From NCBI RefSeq assembly GCF_016864575.1, contig NZ_CP044125.1, forward strand, positions 2,772,001 to 2,836,000: DNA of 64,000 nucleotides, in the 5' to 3' direction. This DNA comes from Rhizobium sp. BG4 (GTDB taxonomy: Bacteria; Pseudomonadota; Alphaproteobacteria; Rhizobiales; Rhizobiaceae). Within the stretch, counting starts at the first letter, position 1; each line of letters begins with the position of its first letter. A program made the translations under genes and the position numbers. Below the pieces are notes generated by a model. The model was not told where the DNA came from. It ran no database searches and saw nothing but the letters and a program-made list of their open reading frames with translations. Of this stretch, positions 55,489 to 64,000 are shown in pieces.

Positions 55489-56457
55489 ATGTCCCGACCG
55501 CGCATTCTCGTCACCCGCCGCTGGCCTGCCGCCGCCGAAGCCGCTCTTGCCGAGCATTTCGACGTGACCCTCAACGAAGCCGACGTGCCGATGACCGCCG
55601 ATCAGCTGCGCCAGGCGCTCGCCGATTACGACGCGGTGCTGCCGACCGTCTCCGACAAGCTGCCGGCCGCCGTCTTCGAGGGCAGTCCGCGCGCAAAAAT
55701 TCTCGGCAATTTCGGCGTCGGCTACAATCACATCGACGTCGCCGCCGCCAAGGCGAAGGGCATTGCCGTGACGAATACGCCGGGCGTGCTGACGGACTGC
55801 ACCGCCGATATCGCCATGTTGCTGCTGCTTGCCGTCGCGCGGCGCGGCGGAGAGGGCGAGCGCCAGATCCGTGCCGACGAATGGAAGGGCTGGTGCCCGA
55901 CGCATATGATCGGCACCAAGGTCTCGGGCAAGACCGTCGGCATCATCGGCTTCGGCCGCATCGGCAAGGCCTTCGCCCAGCGCTGCCATTTCGGCTTCGG
56001 CATGGATGTCGTCTTCTACAATCGCTCGAAGGTCGATGAAGCCGAAGCCGCCCGCTACGGCGCCCGTCAGCTTGCGACCGTCGAGGACGTGCTCGGCGCC
56101 GCCGATTTCGTCTCGCTGCATTGCCCGGGTGGGGCCGAAAACCGGCACCTGATGAATGCGGCGCGCTTTGCGGCGATGAAGAAGGGGGCGTTCCTGATCA
56201 ACACGGCGCGCGGCGATGTCGTCGACGAGACGGCGCTGATTGCGGCGCTGCAGACCGGCGTGATCCGTGGGGCAGGGCTCGATGTCTACGAGGCGGAGCC
56301 GCAGGTGCCGGAGAAGCTGAAGGCGATGGAAAACGTCGTGATCCTGCCGCATCTCGGCAGCGCGACGGAGGAGACGCGGACGGCGATGGGGATGAAGGTG
56401 GTGGATAATGTCACCGCGTTCTTCGAGGGTCGGGAGCCGGCGGATCGGGTAGTTTGA
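55489..56457 (+). CDS. D-2-hydroxyacid dehydrogenase (glyoxylate/hydroxypyruvate reductase-like)
   Basis: A 322-residue NAD(P)-dependent enzyme. The cofactor loop VGIIGFGRIGKAF lies near 145-157, NTARGDVVDE with the catalytic arginine near 231, the glutamate in DVYEAEP near 265, and the histidine in LPHLGSATEETR near 286. It reduces glyoxylate or hydroxypyruvate. Single gene; a dispersed repeat follows 54 bases downstream. Confidence 0.92.
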   Translation: MSRPRILVTRRWPAAAEAALAEHFDVTLNEADVPMTADQLRQALADYDAVLPTVSDKLPAAVFEGSPRAKILGNFGVGYNHIDVAAAKAKGIAVTNTPGVLTDCTADIAMLLLLAVARRGGEGERQIRADEWKGWCPTHMIGTKVSGKTVGIIGFGRIGKAFAQRCHFGFGMDVVFYNRSKVDEAEAARYGARQLATVEDVLGAADFVSLHCPGGAENRHLMNAARFAAMKKGAFLINTARGDVVDETALIAALQTGVIRGAGLDVYEAEPQVPEKLKAMENVVILPHLGSATEETRTAMGMKVVDNVTAFFEGREPADRVV

Positions 56458-56510
56458 GGGTTGGTTGGCTGAGGGTTGAGCAAGTCTGCTTTCGGGCTCC
56501 GAGCAAGTAT

Positions 56511-56687
56511 GCCCCCCTCTGCCCTGCCGGGCATCTCCCCCACAGGTGGGGAGATGACTCGTGGCGTGCGCATCGCATTCATTGAACCAATGTGCTCTCA
56601 GCTTCGATTTCTGGATGGCAAGGCGAGCGGGTGCGCCCAGCCAATCTCCCCACCTGTGGGGAGATGCCCGGCAGGGCAGAGGGGGGC
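56511..56687. repeat. Large palindromic intergenic repeat (RIME-like)
   Basis: Two arms of about 44 bases (56511-56556 and 56644-56687) are near-perfect reverse complements, each itself able to fold through CTCCCC/GGGGAG. They flank an 87-base centre. Blocks CCTCTG, CCTGCCGG and ATCTCCCC match the right arm of the repeat at 13214-13343. This is a dispersed rhizobial element type. It lies between convergent genes and could act as terminator for both. Confidence 0.8.
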
Positions 56688-56731
56688 AAACTTGCTGGAA
56701 GCTCGCGGGTCAAGCCAAGCCCAACGCGCGC

Positions 56732-57649
56732 CTACCCCTCATGCAACACATGCGCTGCCTTCACCGCGGCCGACGCCCGGTTTTCCACGCCGAGCTTCAC
56801 ATAGATCTGCTCCAGATGCTTGTTCACCGTCCGCGCCGATAGCCCCAGGATCTCGCCGATGTCACGGTTGGCCTTGCCCTTGGCGATCCACAGCAGCACT
56901 TCCGATTCCCGCTGCGTCAGCGAGAAATGCTGGCGCAGCACCGCGTCGTCGCTGCGCTGGCTGATGGCCGTCAGGCGGAAGAGGTATTCGTCAGGGCCGA
57001 TGGTGCCGAGGAAGGCGAGCTGGAGGACGGGTTGGCCGGCGTGAGTAATCGAGAAGGCGGCGTCGCGGCTGGTCGCCATGCGGTCCTTCATCCAGGCGGC
57101 GATATGGGCCGTGACGGTTGCGAGCGCATCGTCGCTGCCCATGGCGGCGTTGACGAGGCGGGTTGCCTGGGGCGTCGACCAGTGAACCGTGCCGTCGCCC
57201 TTCACCGCCAGCAGATGACGGCCGGCTGCGTCGAGCGCGACGCGGGCGCTTTGCGTCGAGCGGGCGTTGCGCAGATGGACGCGGATACGGGCGCGCAGCT
57301 CGTCGATATTGATCGGCTTCGTCAGATAGTCGACGCCGCCGGATTCCAGCGCGTGGACCACATGCTCTGTTTCCGTCAGGCCGGTCATGAAGATCACCGG
57401 CACCTGGCTGACGGCGGCGTTCTCTTTCAGCTTGCGGCAGGTCTCGAAGCCATCCATCGATGGCATGACGGCATCGAGCAGGATGAGATCCGGCGTGATG
57501 CGCTCGACGATATTGAGTGCGGCCGAGCCGGAGGTGGCGATCAGCACGGAGAAACCGGATTGCTCCAGCGCATCGGTGAGGAAGCCGAGCGCCTCGGGCG
57601 AGTCGTCGACCAGCAGCACGATATCGCGGGGGTGGGCCTGATCAGCCAA
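56732..57649 (-). CDS. Response regulator with LuxR-type HTH
   Basis: A 305-residue two-component regulator. The receiver (residues 8-125) has D15-D16, phosphoacceptor D59 (LILLDAVMPSMDG), T91-region VIFMTGLTE and K113-region YLTKPI. A middle segment (about 135-235) resembles a PAS domain. The C-terminal HTH (about 240-303) has LTQRESEVLLWIAKGKAN and LGLSARTVNKHLEQIYVKL. Its start overlaps the stop of the sensor kinase by eight bases, so it is that kinase's partner. It most likely regulates the divergent urt operon, which is inference. Confidence 0.93.
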   Translation of the reverse strand: MADQAHPRDIVLLVDDSPEALGFLTDALEQSGFSVLIATSGSAALNIVERITPDLILLDAVMPSMDGFETCRKLKENAAVSQVPVIFMTGLTETEHVVHALESGGVDYLTKPINIDELRARIRVHLRNARSTQSARVALDAAGRHLLAVKGDGTVHWSTPQATRLVNAAMGSDDALATVTAHIAAWMKDRMATSRDAAFSITHAGQPVLQLAFLGTIGPDEYLFRLTAISQRSDDAVLRQHFSLTQRESEVLLWIAKGKANRDIGEILGLSARTVNKHLEQIYVKLGVENRASAAVKAAHVLHEG

Positions 57650-60600
57650 TGGTTTCCACCTTTTCGTTGAACCGGTGCAGGAAGGTCATGCAGCCGTCGA
57701 GATCGAACGCCGCCACATAGGCGCGAAGTTCCTCGGTAAATGGCTGATTTGCCTCATCCTTGGCAAGGTCGTTGAGCTTGGCTTCGATACCTCTGATGTA
57801 GCCGATTTCGCAGAGCCGCATCAGTTCCTCGACATGGGCGATGCCGGGGCTGACGAGCGGTGGTTTCGGCGGTGAGGCGGGCGCTGCCGCCGTGTCCGCG
57901 TAGATCCATTTCAGGCCGAGATGCAGGGCCAGCTTGTCGCGCAGTTGCCTGATGTCGACGGGCTTGCCGATCGCGTCATTATGGCTGTCATCGCTTTCGG
58001 CTGTCGCTGCGGCATCGCCGATGTTGGCGGACAGCATGACGATAGGCGAGGTCTGGCCGTTTTCGCGCAGGCGCGAGGCAAGCTGCCAGCCGCTCATGCC
58101 GGGCATCGAGATATCGACCAGGAAGAGATCGGGCTGAATGCCCTCGATCAGCGTCAGGCAATCGGTGCCGCTGGCTGCCGTCAGCACGACGAAATCGAGC
58201 GGCGCCAGGATTTCACGCATCATCTCGCGGTGGTCCTCGTTGTCGTCGACGACGACGATGGTGCGGCGCGGGCCGTCGTAGCTGACGATCTTCTTCTCCT
58301 GCGGCGGCGCGGTCATCTCGCGCATGACGGCTGAGAGCATCAGGCGGACGCGGAAGGTCGAGCCCTGGTCTTTCTCGCTCGTCACCAGGATTTCGCCGCC
58401 GAGCGTATTGGTCAGAAGCCGGGTGATGGTGAGCCCCAGGCCAAGGCCCGGCATGGGGCGGATGCTGTCAGCCTCGCCGCGCTGGAAGGGTTCGTAGATG
58501 CGGCTCAGATCCTTCTCGGCGATGCCGCGGCCGGTATCTGAAACGGTGAAGGTCGCGACCTGGCTGCGATAGCCGACATCGAAGGTGACGCTGCCCGCGT
58601 CGGTGAACTTGATGGCGTTCGAGAGCAGGTTGACGAGGATCTGGCGCAGGCGCTTCTCGTCGGTGCGCACGAATTGCGGCAGCGACGGCGTGCGGTCGTG
58701 AATGAAGGCGAGGCCCTTGGCCTGCGCCTGCGGGCGGAACATGTCGACGATCTGGTCGAGGAAATCCTGGATGTTGATCTCGTTGGAATAGACCTGCAGG
58801 CGCCCGGCCTCGATCTTGGAGATATCCAGCAGCCCGTCGATCAGGCCGGAGAGATGCTCGGCCGAGCGGCGAATGACCTTGATCGAGGATTGGCGCGGCG
58901 GCGGGATCGTCTCGTCGCGCTCGAGAATCTGGGCATAGCCGAGCACGGCATTGAGCGGCGTGCGCAGCTCGTGGCTGAGACCGACGACATAGCGGCTCTT
59001 GGCGCGGTTGGCGGCCTCGGCGGTTTCCTTGGCGTTCTGCAGCGCGGCGTCGGTCTTCTTGTGCGCGGCGATTTCCTTCAGGAGCAGCGTGTTCTGGCGC
59101 GAGGATTCCTCCTCGGCGACGACACGGCTGTCATGGGCGAGCACATAGAACCAGCAGACGACGCCGGCGATGACGGCGAAGACGAAGAAGACGATCAGGA
59201 TGGTGCGGTTGACCACTTCGGCCGTCTCCGGCGAGGCGGAGGCCACCTGATGGGCGATCATCGCCAGGATCGCGCCGACGGCGGTCAGCGCCAGCACGAC
59301 GGCGATGCCGTAGCGTCCCAGGCGGGTCGTCAATTTCTGCACCACGGTTTCCGGCAGCACGGCCTTGGCGACGGTGCCGACCTGGGCGTTCAGCCGCGCC
59401 TTCGGCTTGCACATGTCGTGGCAGCGGCTGTCGAGCGAGCAGCAGAGCGAGCAGATCGGCGCGGCATAGGCCGGGCACCAGGCCATGTCCTCGGGCTCGA
59501 ACGGGTGTTCGCAGACCGAGCAGGTGATGCTTGTCAGGTTCTTCCAGCTATGGCGCGGCTTGCGGGCGAGGTAGAACTTGCCCTTGGTCGCCCAGGCGAT
59601 CAGCGGCGAGGCGGTCAGCGCTATGACGAGGGTGATATAGGGCGCGAGCGAGGCGGCGATCGGGCCGAAGGCGCCGAAATGGGCGATCAGCGAAATGCCG
59701 GCCGAGAGCGTCATGGCACCGAGGCCGACCGGGTTGATGTCATAGAGATGGGCGCGCTTGAACTCGATACCGGGAGGGGCGAGGCCAAGCGGCTTGTTGA
59801 TGAAGAGATCGGCGGAGATGGTGCAGAGCCAGGCCATGGCGATGATCGAGAAGATACCGAGCGTTTCTTCCAGCAGCCGGTAGATGCCGAGCTCCATCAG
59901 GAGCAGCGCGATCGCCACGTTGAAGATCAGCCAGATGACGCGGCCGGGATGGCTGTGGGTCAGGCGCGAGAAGAAGTTCGACCAAGCGAGCGAGCCCGCA
60001 TAGGCGTTCATGACGTTGATCTTCAGCTGCGAAACGACGACGAAGGCGGCCATCAAGAGCAGGGCGGCATTGTGCCAAGGGATCATGTAGCCGAAAGCGG
60101 TGAGATACATCTGCGCCGGATCGGCGGCGCGGTCGACGGGCACGCCCGCGGTGAAGGTCAGCACGACGAGGAAGGAACCGGCCAGCAGCTTCGGCGCGCC
60201 GATGATCACCCAGCCGGGACCGGCGAGGAAGACGGCGAGGCGGTGGCGCCACTTGCGCTGCCCATCCGGCGGCAGGAAGCGCAGGAAGTCGGCCTGTTCG
60301 CCGATCTGCGACATCAGCGCCAGGATGACGGCGGAGGCGGCGCCGAATTCCACGAGGTTGAAATCGGCGACCGTGCCTGGCGGTCCCGAGGCATGGCGGA
60401 TGCCGGCAAAAGCGCGCCAGACATCGAATTTCTCCCAGTCGAGAAAGGCGATGAAGATGAAAGGCAGGATGTTCAGCACGATCCAGAAGGGCTGGGTCAG
60501 CAGCTGGAAGCGGCTGATCAGCTTGACGCCGTGCGTGACCAGCGGGATCACCATCACGGCGCTGATGATGTAGCCGATCCAGAGCGGAATGCCGAGCGTC

Positions 60601-61028
60601 AGCTCCAGCGCGCCGGACATGATCGAGGCCTCGATCGCAAACAGCATGAAGGTGAAGCTGGCATAGATCAGCGAGGTGATGGTCGAGCCGATATAGCCGA
60701 AGCTGGCGCCGCGGGTGAGAAGATCGATATCGACGCCGTGGCGGATCGCGTATCGGCTGATGGGCAGGCCGATCATCAGCATGGCGATCGAGGCGACGAT
60801 GATGGCGAAGAAGGCGTTGGTCGTGCCGTAGGAAAGGGTGATCGCCCCGCCGATCGCCTCCAGCGCCAGGAAGGAGATGGCGCCGATCGCCGTCTGCGAG
60901 ATGCGCTGCGAGGAGAATTGCCGCGCGCTCTTGGCGGTGAAACGCAGCGCATAGTCCTCGAGCGTCTGGTTCGCGACCCAGCGGTTATACTCGCGCCTGA
61001 CCGGAATGATGCGTTGCCGCGCTGCCAT
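57642..61028 (-). CDS. NCS1 transporter-fused hybrid sensor histidine kinase
   Basis: An 1128-residue membrane sensor from the ATG at 61028 (a TTG 81 bases upstream is less likely). Residues about 40-490 form an NCS1 (purine/cytosine permease-like) domain with about twelve helices. A cysteine cluster (CSVCEHPF, CPAYAAPICSLCC, CHDMC; about 503-543) looks like a zinc-ribbon or knuckle. Two more helices (about 570-635) follow. Then a HisKA domain with H in LSHELRTPLN (about 685), HATPase (LVNLLSNAIKF, DTGRGI, GLGLGLTI) and a receiver with D in FLVDISMPGMSG (about 973). The last 80 residues are not a clear Hpt. It resembles the transporter-kinase plan of CbrA/CrbS but with an NCS1 rather than SLC5 sensor. 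Divergent from urtA. Confidence 0.93.
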   Translation of the reverse strand: MAARQRIIPVRREYNRWVANQTLEDYALRFTAKSARQFSSQRISQTAIGAISFLALEAIGGAITLSYGTTNAFFAIIVASIAMLMIGLPISRYAIRHGVDIDLLTRGASFGYIGSTITSLIYASFTFMLFAIEASIMSGALELTLGIPLWIGYIISAVMVIPLVTHGVKLISRFQLLTQPFWIVLNILPFIFIAFLDWEKFDVWRAFAGIRHASGPPGTVADFNLVEFGAASAVILALMSQIGEQADFLRFLPPDGQRKWRHRLAVFLAGPGWVIIGAPKLLAGSFLVVLTFTAGVPVDRAADPAQMYLTAFGYMIPWHNAALLLMAAFVVVSQLKINVMNAYAGSLAWSNFFSRLTHSHPGRVIWLIFNVAIALLLMELGIYRLLEETLGIFSIIAMAWLCTISADLFINKPLGLAPPGIEFKRAHLYDINPVGLGAMTLSAGISLIAHFGAFGPIAASLAPYITLVIALTASPLIAWATKGKFYLARKPRHSWKNLTSITCSVCEHPFEPEDMAWCPAYAAPICSLCCSLDSRCHDMCKPKARLNAQVGTVAKAVLPETVVQKLTTRLGRYGIAVVLALTAVGAILAMIAHQVASASPETAEVVNRTILIVFFVFAVIAGVVCWFYVLAHDSRVVAEEESSRQNTLLLKEIAAHKKTDAALQNAKETAEAANRAKSRYVVGLSHELRTPLNAVLGYAQILERDETIPPPRQSSIKVIRRSAEHLSGLIDGLLDISKIEAGRLQVYSNEINIQDFLDQIVDMFRPQAQAKGLAFIHDRTPSLPQFVRTDEKRLRQILVNLLSNAIKFTDAGSVTFDVGYRSQVATFTVSDTGRGIAEKDLSRIYEPFQRGEADSIRPMPGLGLGLTITRLLTNTLGGEILVTSEKDQGSTFRVRLMLSAVMREMTAPPQEKKIVSYDGPRRTIVVVDDNEDHREMMREILAPLDFVVLTAASGTDCLTLIEGIQPDLFLVDISMPGMSGWQLASRLRENGQTSPIVMLSANIGDAAATAESDDSHNDAIGKPVDIRQLRDKLALHLGLKWIYADTAAAPASPPKPPLVSPGIAHVEELMRLCEIGYIRGIEAKLNDLAKDEANQPFTEELRAYVAAFDLDGCMTFLHRFNEKVETIG

Positions 61029-61135
61029 GCTGCTCTGCCGGTCCCTTCGTTCCCTTGTCACACTTCCGTAACATGGATGGCCGGAGCGCTTAAGAGTGCA
61101 GCGCAGCAATCGCGTGCAGATTTAGCCCCAGTGCC

Positions 61136-61151
61136 TACGTCATATTACGTA
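61136..61151. promoter_or_regulatory. Palindrome between sensor kinase and urtA
   Basis: TACGTCATATTACGTA has five-base inverted arms (TACGT/ACGTA) around a six-base centre. It lies about 94 bases upstream of urtA and 108 bases upstream of the kinase start, suitable for a class I activator site of the adjacent LuxR-type regulator. Binding is inference. Confidence 0.4.
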
Positions 61152-61244
61152 TGTGTTTTCGCAGTGCAGCACCGGATAGTTCCCTAAGCAACAGTTAATT
61201 TTTGCCTTCCGGCCTGTTGTCGAACAAGAAGAGGGGATCACAAG

Positions 61245-62537
61245 ATGAATCTGCGATCATACGTTTCAGGTGCCGTTCTCGGCGCCGTCATGTCGGCCAC
61301 GGCCGCATTCCACGGGGCAGTTGCTGCCGACGACACGATCAAGGTCGGCGTTCTGCACTCGCTCTCCGGCACCATGGCCATCTCCGAGACGACGCTCAAG
61401 GACGCCATGCTGATGCTCATCGACGAGCAGAACAAGAAGGGCGGTCTTCTCGGCAAGAAGCTCGAAGCCGTCGTCGTCGACCCGGCTTCCGACTGGCCGC
61501 TGTTTGCCGAAAAGGCACGCGAGCTGATCGAAAAGGACAAGGTCGCGGCCGTCTTCGGTTGCTGGACCTCCTCGTCGCGCAAGTCGGTTCTGCCTGTTTT
61601 CGAAGAGCTGAACTCGATCCTGTTCTACCCGGTCCAGTACGAGGGTGAAGAATCCTCGCGCAACATCTTCTACACGGGCGCCGCTCCGAACCAGCAGGCG
61701 ATCCCGGCGGTCGACTACCTGATGGAGAAGGAAGGCGTGAAGCGCTTCGTTCTCGAAGGCACCGACTACGTCTATCCGCGCACCACCAACAAGATCCTGG
61801 AAGCCTACCTGATCTCGAAGGGCATTCCGAAGGAAGACATCATCGTCAACTACACGCCGTTCGGCTTCTCCGACTGGCAGACGGAAGTCTCCAAGATCAA
61901 GGAATTCGGCGCGGCCGGCAAGAAGACCGCCGTCGTCTCGACGATCAATGGTGACGCCAACGTTCCCTTCTACAAGGAACTCGGCAACCAGGGCGTCAAG
62001 GCAACCGATATCCCCGTCGTCGCTTTCTCGGTCGGCGAAGAAGAGCTTGCCGGTCTCGACACCAAGCCGCTCGTCGGCCACCTCGCTGCCTGGAACTACT
62101 TCGAGTCGGTCGAAAGCCCGGCCAACAAGAAGTTCATCAAGGAATGGCACGCCTTCACGAAGAACGACAAGCGCGTGACCAATGACCCGATGGAAGCTGC
62201 CTATATCGGCTTCAACGCCTGGGTTAAGGCCGTTCAGGCCGCCGGCACGACCGATACCGACAAGGTTCTCGACACCATCATCGGCGTCTCCGTTCCGAAC
62301 CTCTCCGGCGGCACGGCGACCGTAATGCCGAACCACCACATCACCAAGCCTGTCCTGATCGGCGAAATCCAGGCCGACGGCCAGTTTGAAATCGTGCAGC
62401 AGACGCCTGCCGTCGTCGGTGACGAATGGTCCGACTACCTGCCTGACTCCAAGGACCTGATCTCCGATTGGCGCAAGCCGATGAACTGCGGCAACTTCAA
62501 CGTTGCGACCGGCAAGTGCGGCGGCAAGGGGTCTTGA
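61245..62537 (+). CDS. urtA: Urea ABC transporter substrate-binding protein
   Basis: A 430-residue periplasmic binding protein. Signal peptide about 1-28 (LGAVMSATAAFHGAVAA). The UrtA hallmarks are IKVGVLHSLSGTMAISE, FGCWTSSSRKSVLPVFEE, NSILFYPVQYEGEESS and a C-terminus ending CGNFNVATGKCGGKGS. It is first in the urtABCDE order and followed by urtB. The RBS AGAGGGG is strong. It binds urea, feeding urease. Regulation by the divergent NCS1-kinase system is proposed. Confidence 0.95.
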   Translation: MNLRSYVSGAVLGAVMSATAAFHGAVAADDTIKVGVLHSLSGTMAISETTLKDAMLMLIDEQNKKGGLLGKKLEAVVVDPASDWPLFAEKARELIEKDKVAAVFGCWTSSSRKSVLPVFEELNSILFYPVQYEGEESSRNIFYTGAAPNQQAIPAVDYLMEKEGVKRFVLEGTDYVYPRTTNKILEAYLISKGIPKEDIIVNYTPFGFSDWQTEVSKIKEFGAAGKKTAVVSTINGDANVPFYKELGNQGVKATDIPVVAFSVGEEELAGLDTKPLVGHLAAWNYFESVESPANKKFIKEWHAFTKNDKRVTNDPMEAAYIGFNAWVKAVQAAGTTDTDKVLDTIIGVSVPNLSGGTATVMPNHHITKPVLIGEIQADGQFEIVQQTPAVVGDEWSDYLPDSKDLISDWRKPMNCGNFNVATGKCGGKGS

Positions 62538-62653
62538 GTTAGCCGATCCGATACCTGCCTGATGACTTCCGTCCGGATCCCATCTCCGGGCGGAAGCTCC
62601 GTCCCAAACGGTTGCTGCCCAAAAGGCCAACGATAGTCCAGGCGAGAAAGCCG

Positions 62654-64000
62654 ATGTATCGCGCCCTCAAGCTTATCCTTCTTACCCTCTGCCTCGCGGC
62701 TCCGATGCTTGCATCGCCGCTGAAGGCCCAGGAAGACATTCATGCCCTCGTCAACGCGCTCGGCGAAGGCGATTTCGATCAGCGCGCCGAGGCCATCAAG
62801 GCGCTCGTTGCCTCCAAGGATCCGCATGTCGGCCAGATCCTGCAGCAGCTCAGCGACGGCCAGCTTTATGTGAATTCCGAAGAGGGCGGCCCGGTGCTGC
62901 TCCAGGGCGGCACCGAGGACGAGCCGACCTATGCCGATCCTCTCACCGGCGAGGTCGCCGAGGGTATCGACGCCGATTACATGTCCAAGGTGAAGATCAA
63001 CAATTCGCTGCGCGGCGCGATCGCCAGCGCCATGAGCACGCTGACGCTGTTGAGCCCGGATCGTTCCGCGCGGCTTGCAGCCGCCCAAGGCCTGCTGCGC
63101 GATGCAGATCCCTCCAATCTCGAGCTCCTGAACTCCGCGCTTGCGGGCGAGAAGGATGCCGAGGTCAAGAACACGATGGAAGCCGCCCGCGCCGTGATGA
63201 TGCTGAAAAGCGACGTCAGCGCCGAGGACAAGAAGGCCGCCATCGACACGATCGCCGCCCGCGGCGACCGCAATGCGCTGACCATCCTGACGACGGCGAT
63301 GGAAACGGCGCCGGATGATCTGAAGCCCGCCATCCAGTCGGATATCGACGGCATCAAGCGCAATCTGGCGGTCTGGGACGTGGTACAGAACGTCTGGTAC
63401 GGGCTGTCGCTCGGTTCCGTGCTGCTGCTGGCGGCCATTGGCCTTGCCATCACCTTCGGCGTCATGGGCGTCATCAACATGGCGCATGGCGAGATGGTGA
63501 TGATCGGCGCCTACACGACCTATGTCGTGCAGGAATATATCACCGCCAACTTCCCGAGATGGCCAATTACTCGCTGGCCTTCGCCGTGCCCGCCGCCTTC
63601 GTCTTTACCGGCTTCGTCGGCCTGATCATCGAGCGTCTCGTGATCCGCTATCTCTACGGCCGGCCGCTGGAAACGCTGCTGGCCACCTGGGGCGTGTCGC
63701 TGATCCTGCAGCAGGCGGTGCGCACGATCTTCGGCCCGACCAACCGCGAGGTGCGCAATCCGAGCTGGATGTCGGGCGCTTTCGAGCTCGGCGGCCTGTC
63801 GATTACCTGGAACCGCCTCTGGATCATCGTCTTCTCGATGGCGGTGTTCGTGACGCTGCTGATGTTGCTCAAACGCTCCGCCTTCGGTCTGCAGATGCGC
63901 GCCGTCACCCAGAACCGCCGTATGGCCTCATCGATGGGGATCCGCACCGGCTGGGTCGATGCCTTCACCTTCGCGCTCGGCTCCGGCATTGCCGGCATGG
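62654..64000 (+). pseudogene. urtB: Urea ABC transporter permease UrtB, single-base frameshift and 3' end outside window
   Basis: UrtB starts at the ATG at 62654 with a signal-like helix, a periplasmic helical domain of about 230 residues typical of UrtB (EDIHALVNALGEGDFDQRAEA and so on), then the LivH-like permease (VWYGLSLGSVLLLAAIGLAITFG). Near 63553-63558 the frame breaks after ITANFP. A missing base there restores MANYSLAFAVPAAFVFTGF, and the new frame stays open to the window end with conserved permease residues (FGPTNREVRNPSWMSGA, TQNRRMASSMGI). This is probably a sequencing indel; the gene continues beyond the window. Confidence 0.88.

Noticed and set aside
58674..61187. 837-codon frame opposite the sensor kinase
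   Set aside because: Shadow frame; kinase and transporter motifs are on the minus strand.

Overview
The window looks like a chromosomal segment of a fast-growing Rhizobium (R. leguminosarum/etli type). The basis is the high GC content, the rkpK-lspL-noeJ-noeK sugar-nucleotide block, the alphaproteobacterial cell-cycle genes ctrA, chpT and sciP, an alphaproteobacterial RpoH, and GC-rich intergenic palindromes of the kind scattered through rhizobial genomes. I found no rRNA, tRNA, CRISPR array or insertion sequence.

Layout. 1-16.6 kb is rich in drug efflux: an RND pump (permease cut by the window start), a marR-emrAB-type operon, two short-chain dehydrogenases with LysR regulators, and a second RND pump preceded by a degenerate alpha/beta hydrolase. 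16.7-20.6 kb holds a denD-like/3-hydroxyisobutyrate-dehydrogenase-like pair and a PAS-GGDEF-EAL protein. 20.6-25.9 kb (minus strand) makes envelope sugar nucleotides: NoeK and NoeJ lead to GDP-mannose, RkpK and LspL to UDP-glucuronate and UDP-galacturonate. 26-40.7 kb is mostly housekeeping: ung, a quinone-detoxification-like pair, purA, a large acidic membrane protein, rpoH, an RluA-family synthase, a SpoU methyltransferase and a coiled-coil membrane protein. A small low-GC islet between two copies of one terminator lies beside rpoH.

40.7-46.2 kb is a cell-cycle block: eipA, chpT, an orphan receiver protein, ctrA, a FliJ-like gene, a ParDE toxin-antitoxin pair, pqiA and sciP. ChpT passes phosphate towards CtrA, SciP restrains CtrA, and EipA is a known direct CtrA target in Brucella. 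I see near-consensus CtrA sites in the eipA/chpT, ctrA and sciP promoter regions and three clustered GANTC sites in front of ctrA. A LuxR solo, a phage-tail-like DUF2793 protein and cysQ follow. 49.7-55.4 kb is a complete branched-chain amino-acid ABC transporter (livHMGF, a small membrane protein, livK).

The most distinctive system is at 56.7-64 kb. A protein fusing an NCS1 purine/cytosine-permease-like transporter, a cysteine cluster, a histidine kinase and a receiver is translationally coupled to a LuxR-type response regulator. It is divergent from urtA-urtB, the start of a urea ABC transporter operon, across an intergenic region that carries a near-perfect palindrome. I infer a transporter-type sensor controlling urea or purine-derived nitrogen uptake.

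Three otherwise well-conserved genes (a LysR regulator, noeJ and urtB) each lack one base at a GC-rich spot. This looks more like indel errors in the assembly than gene decay.
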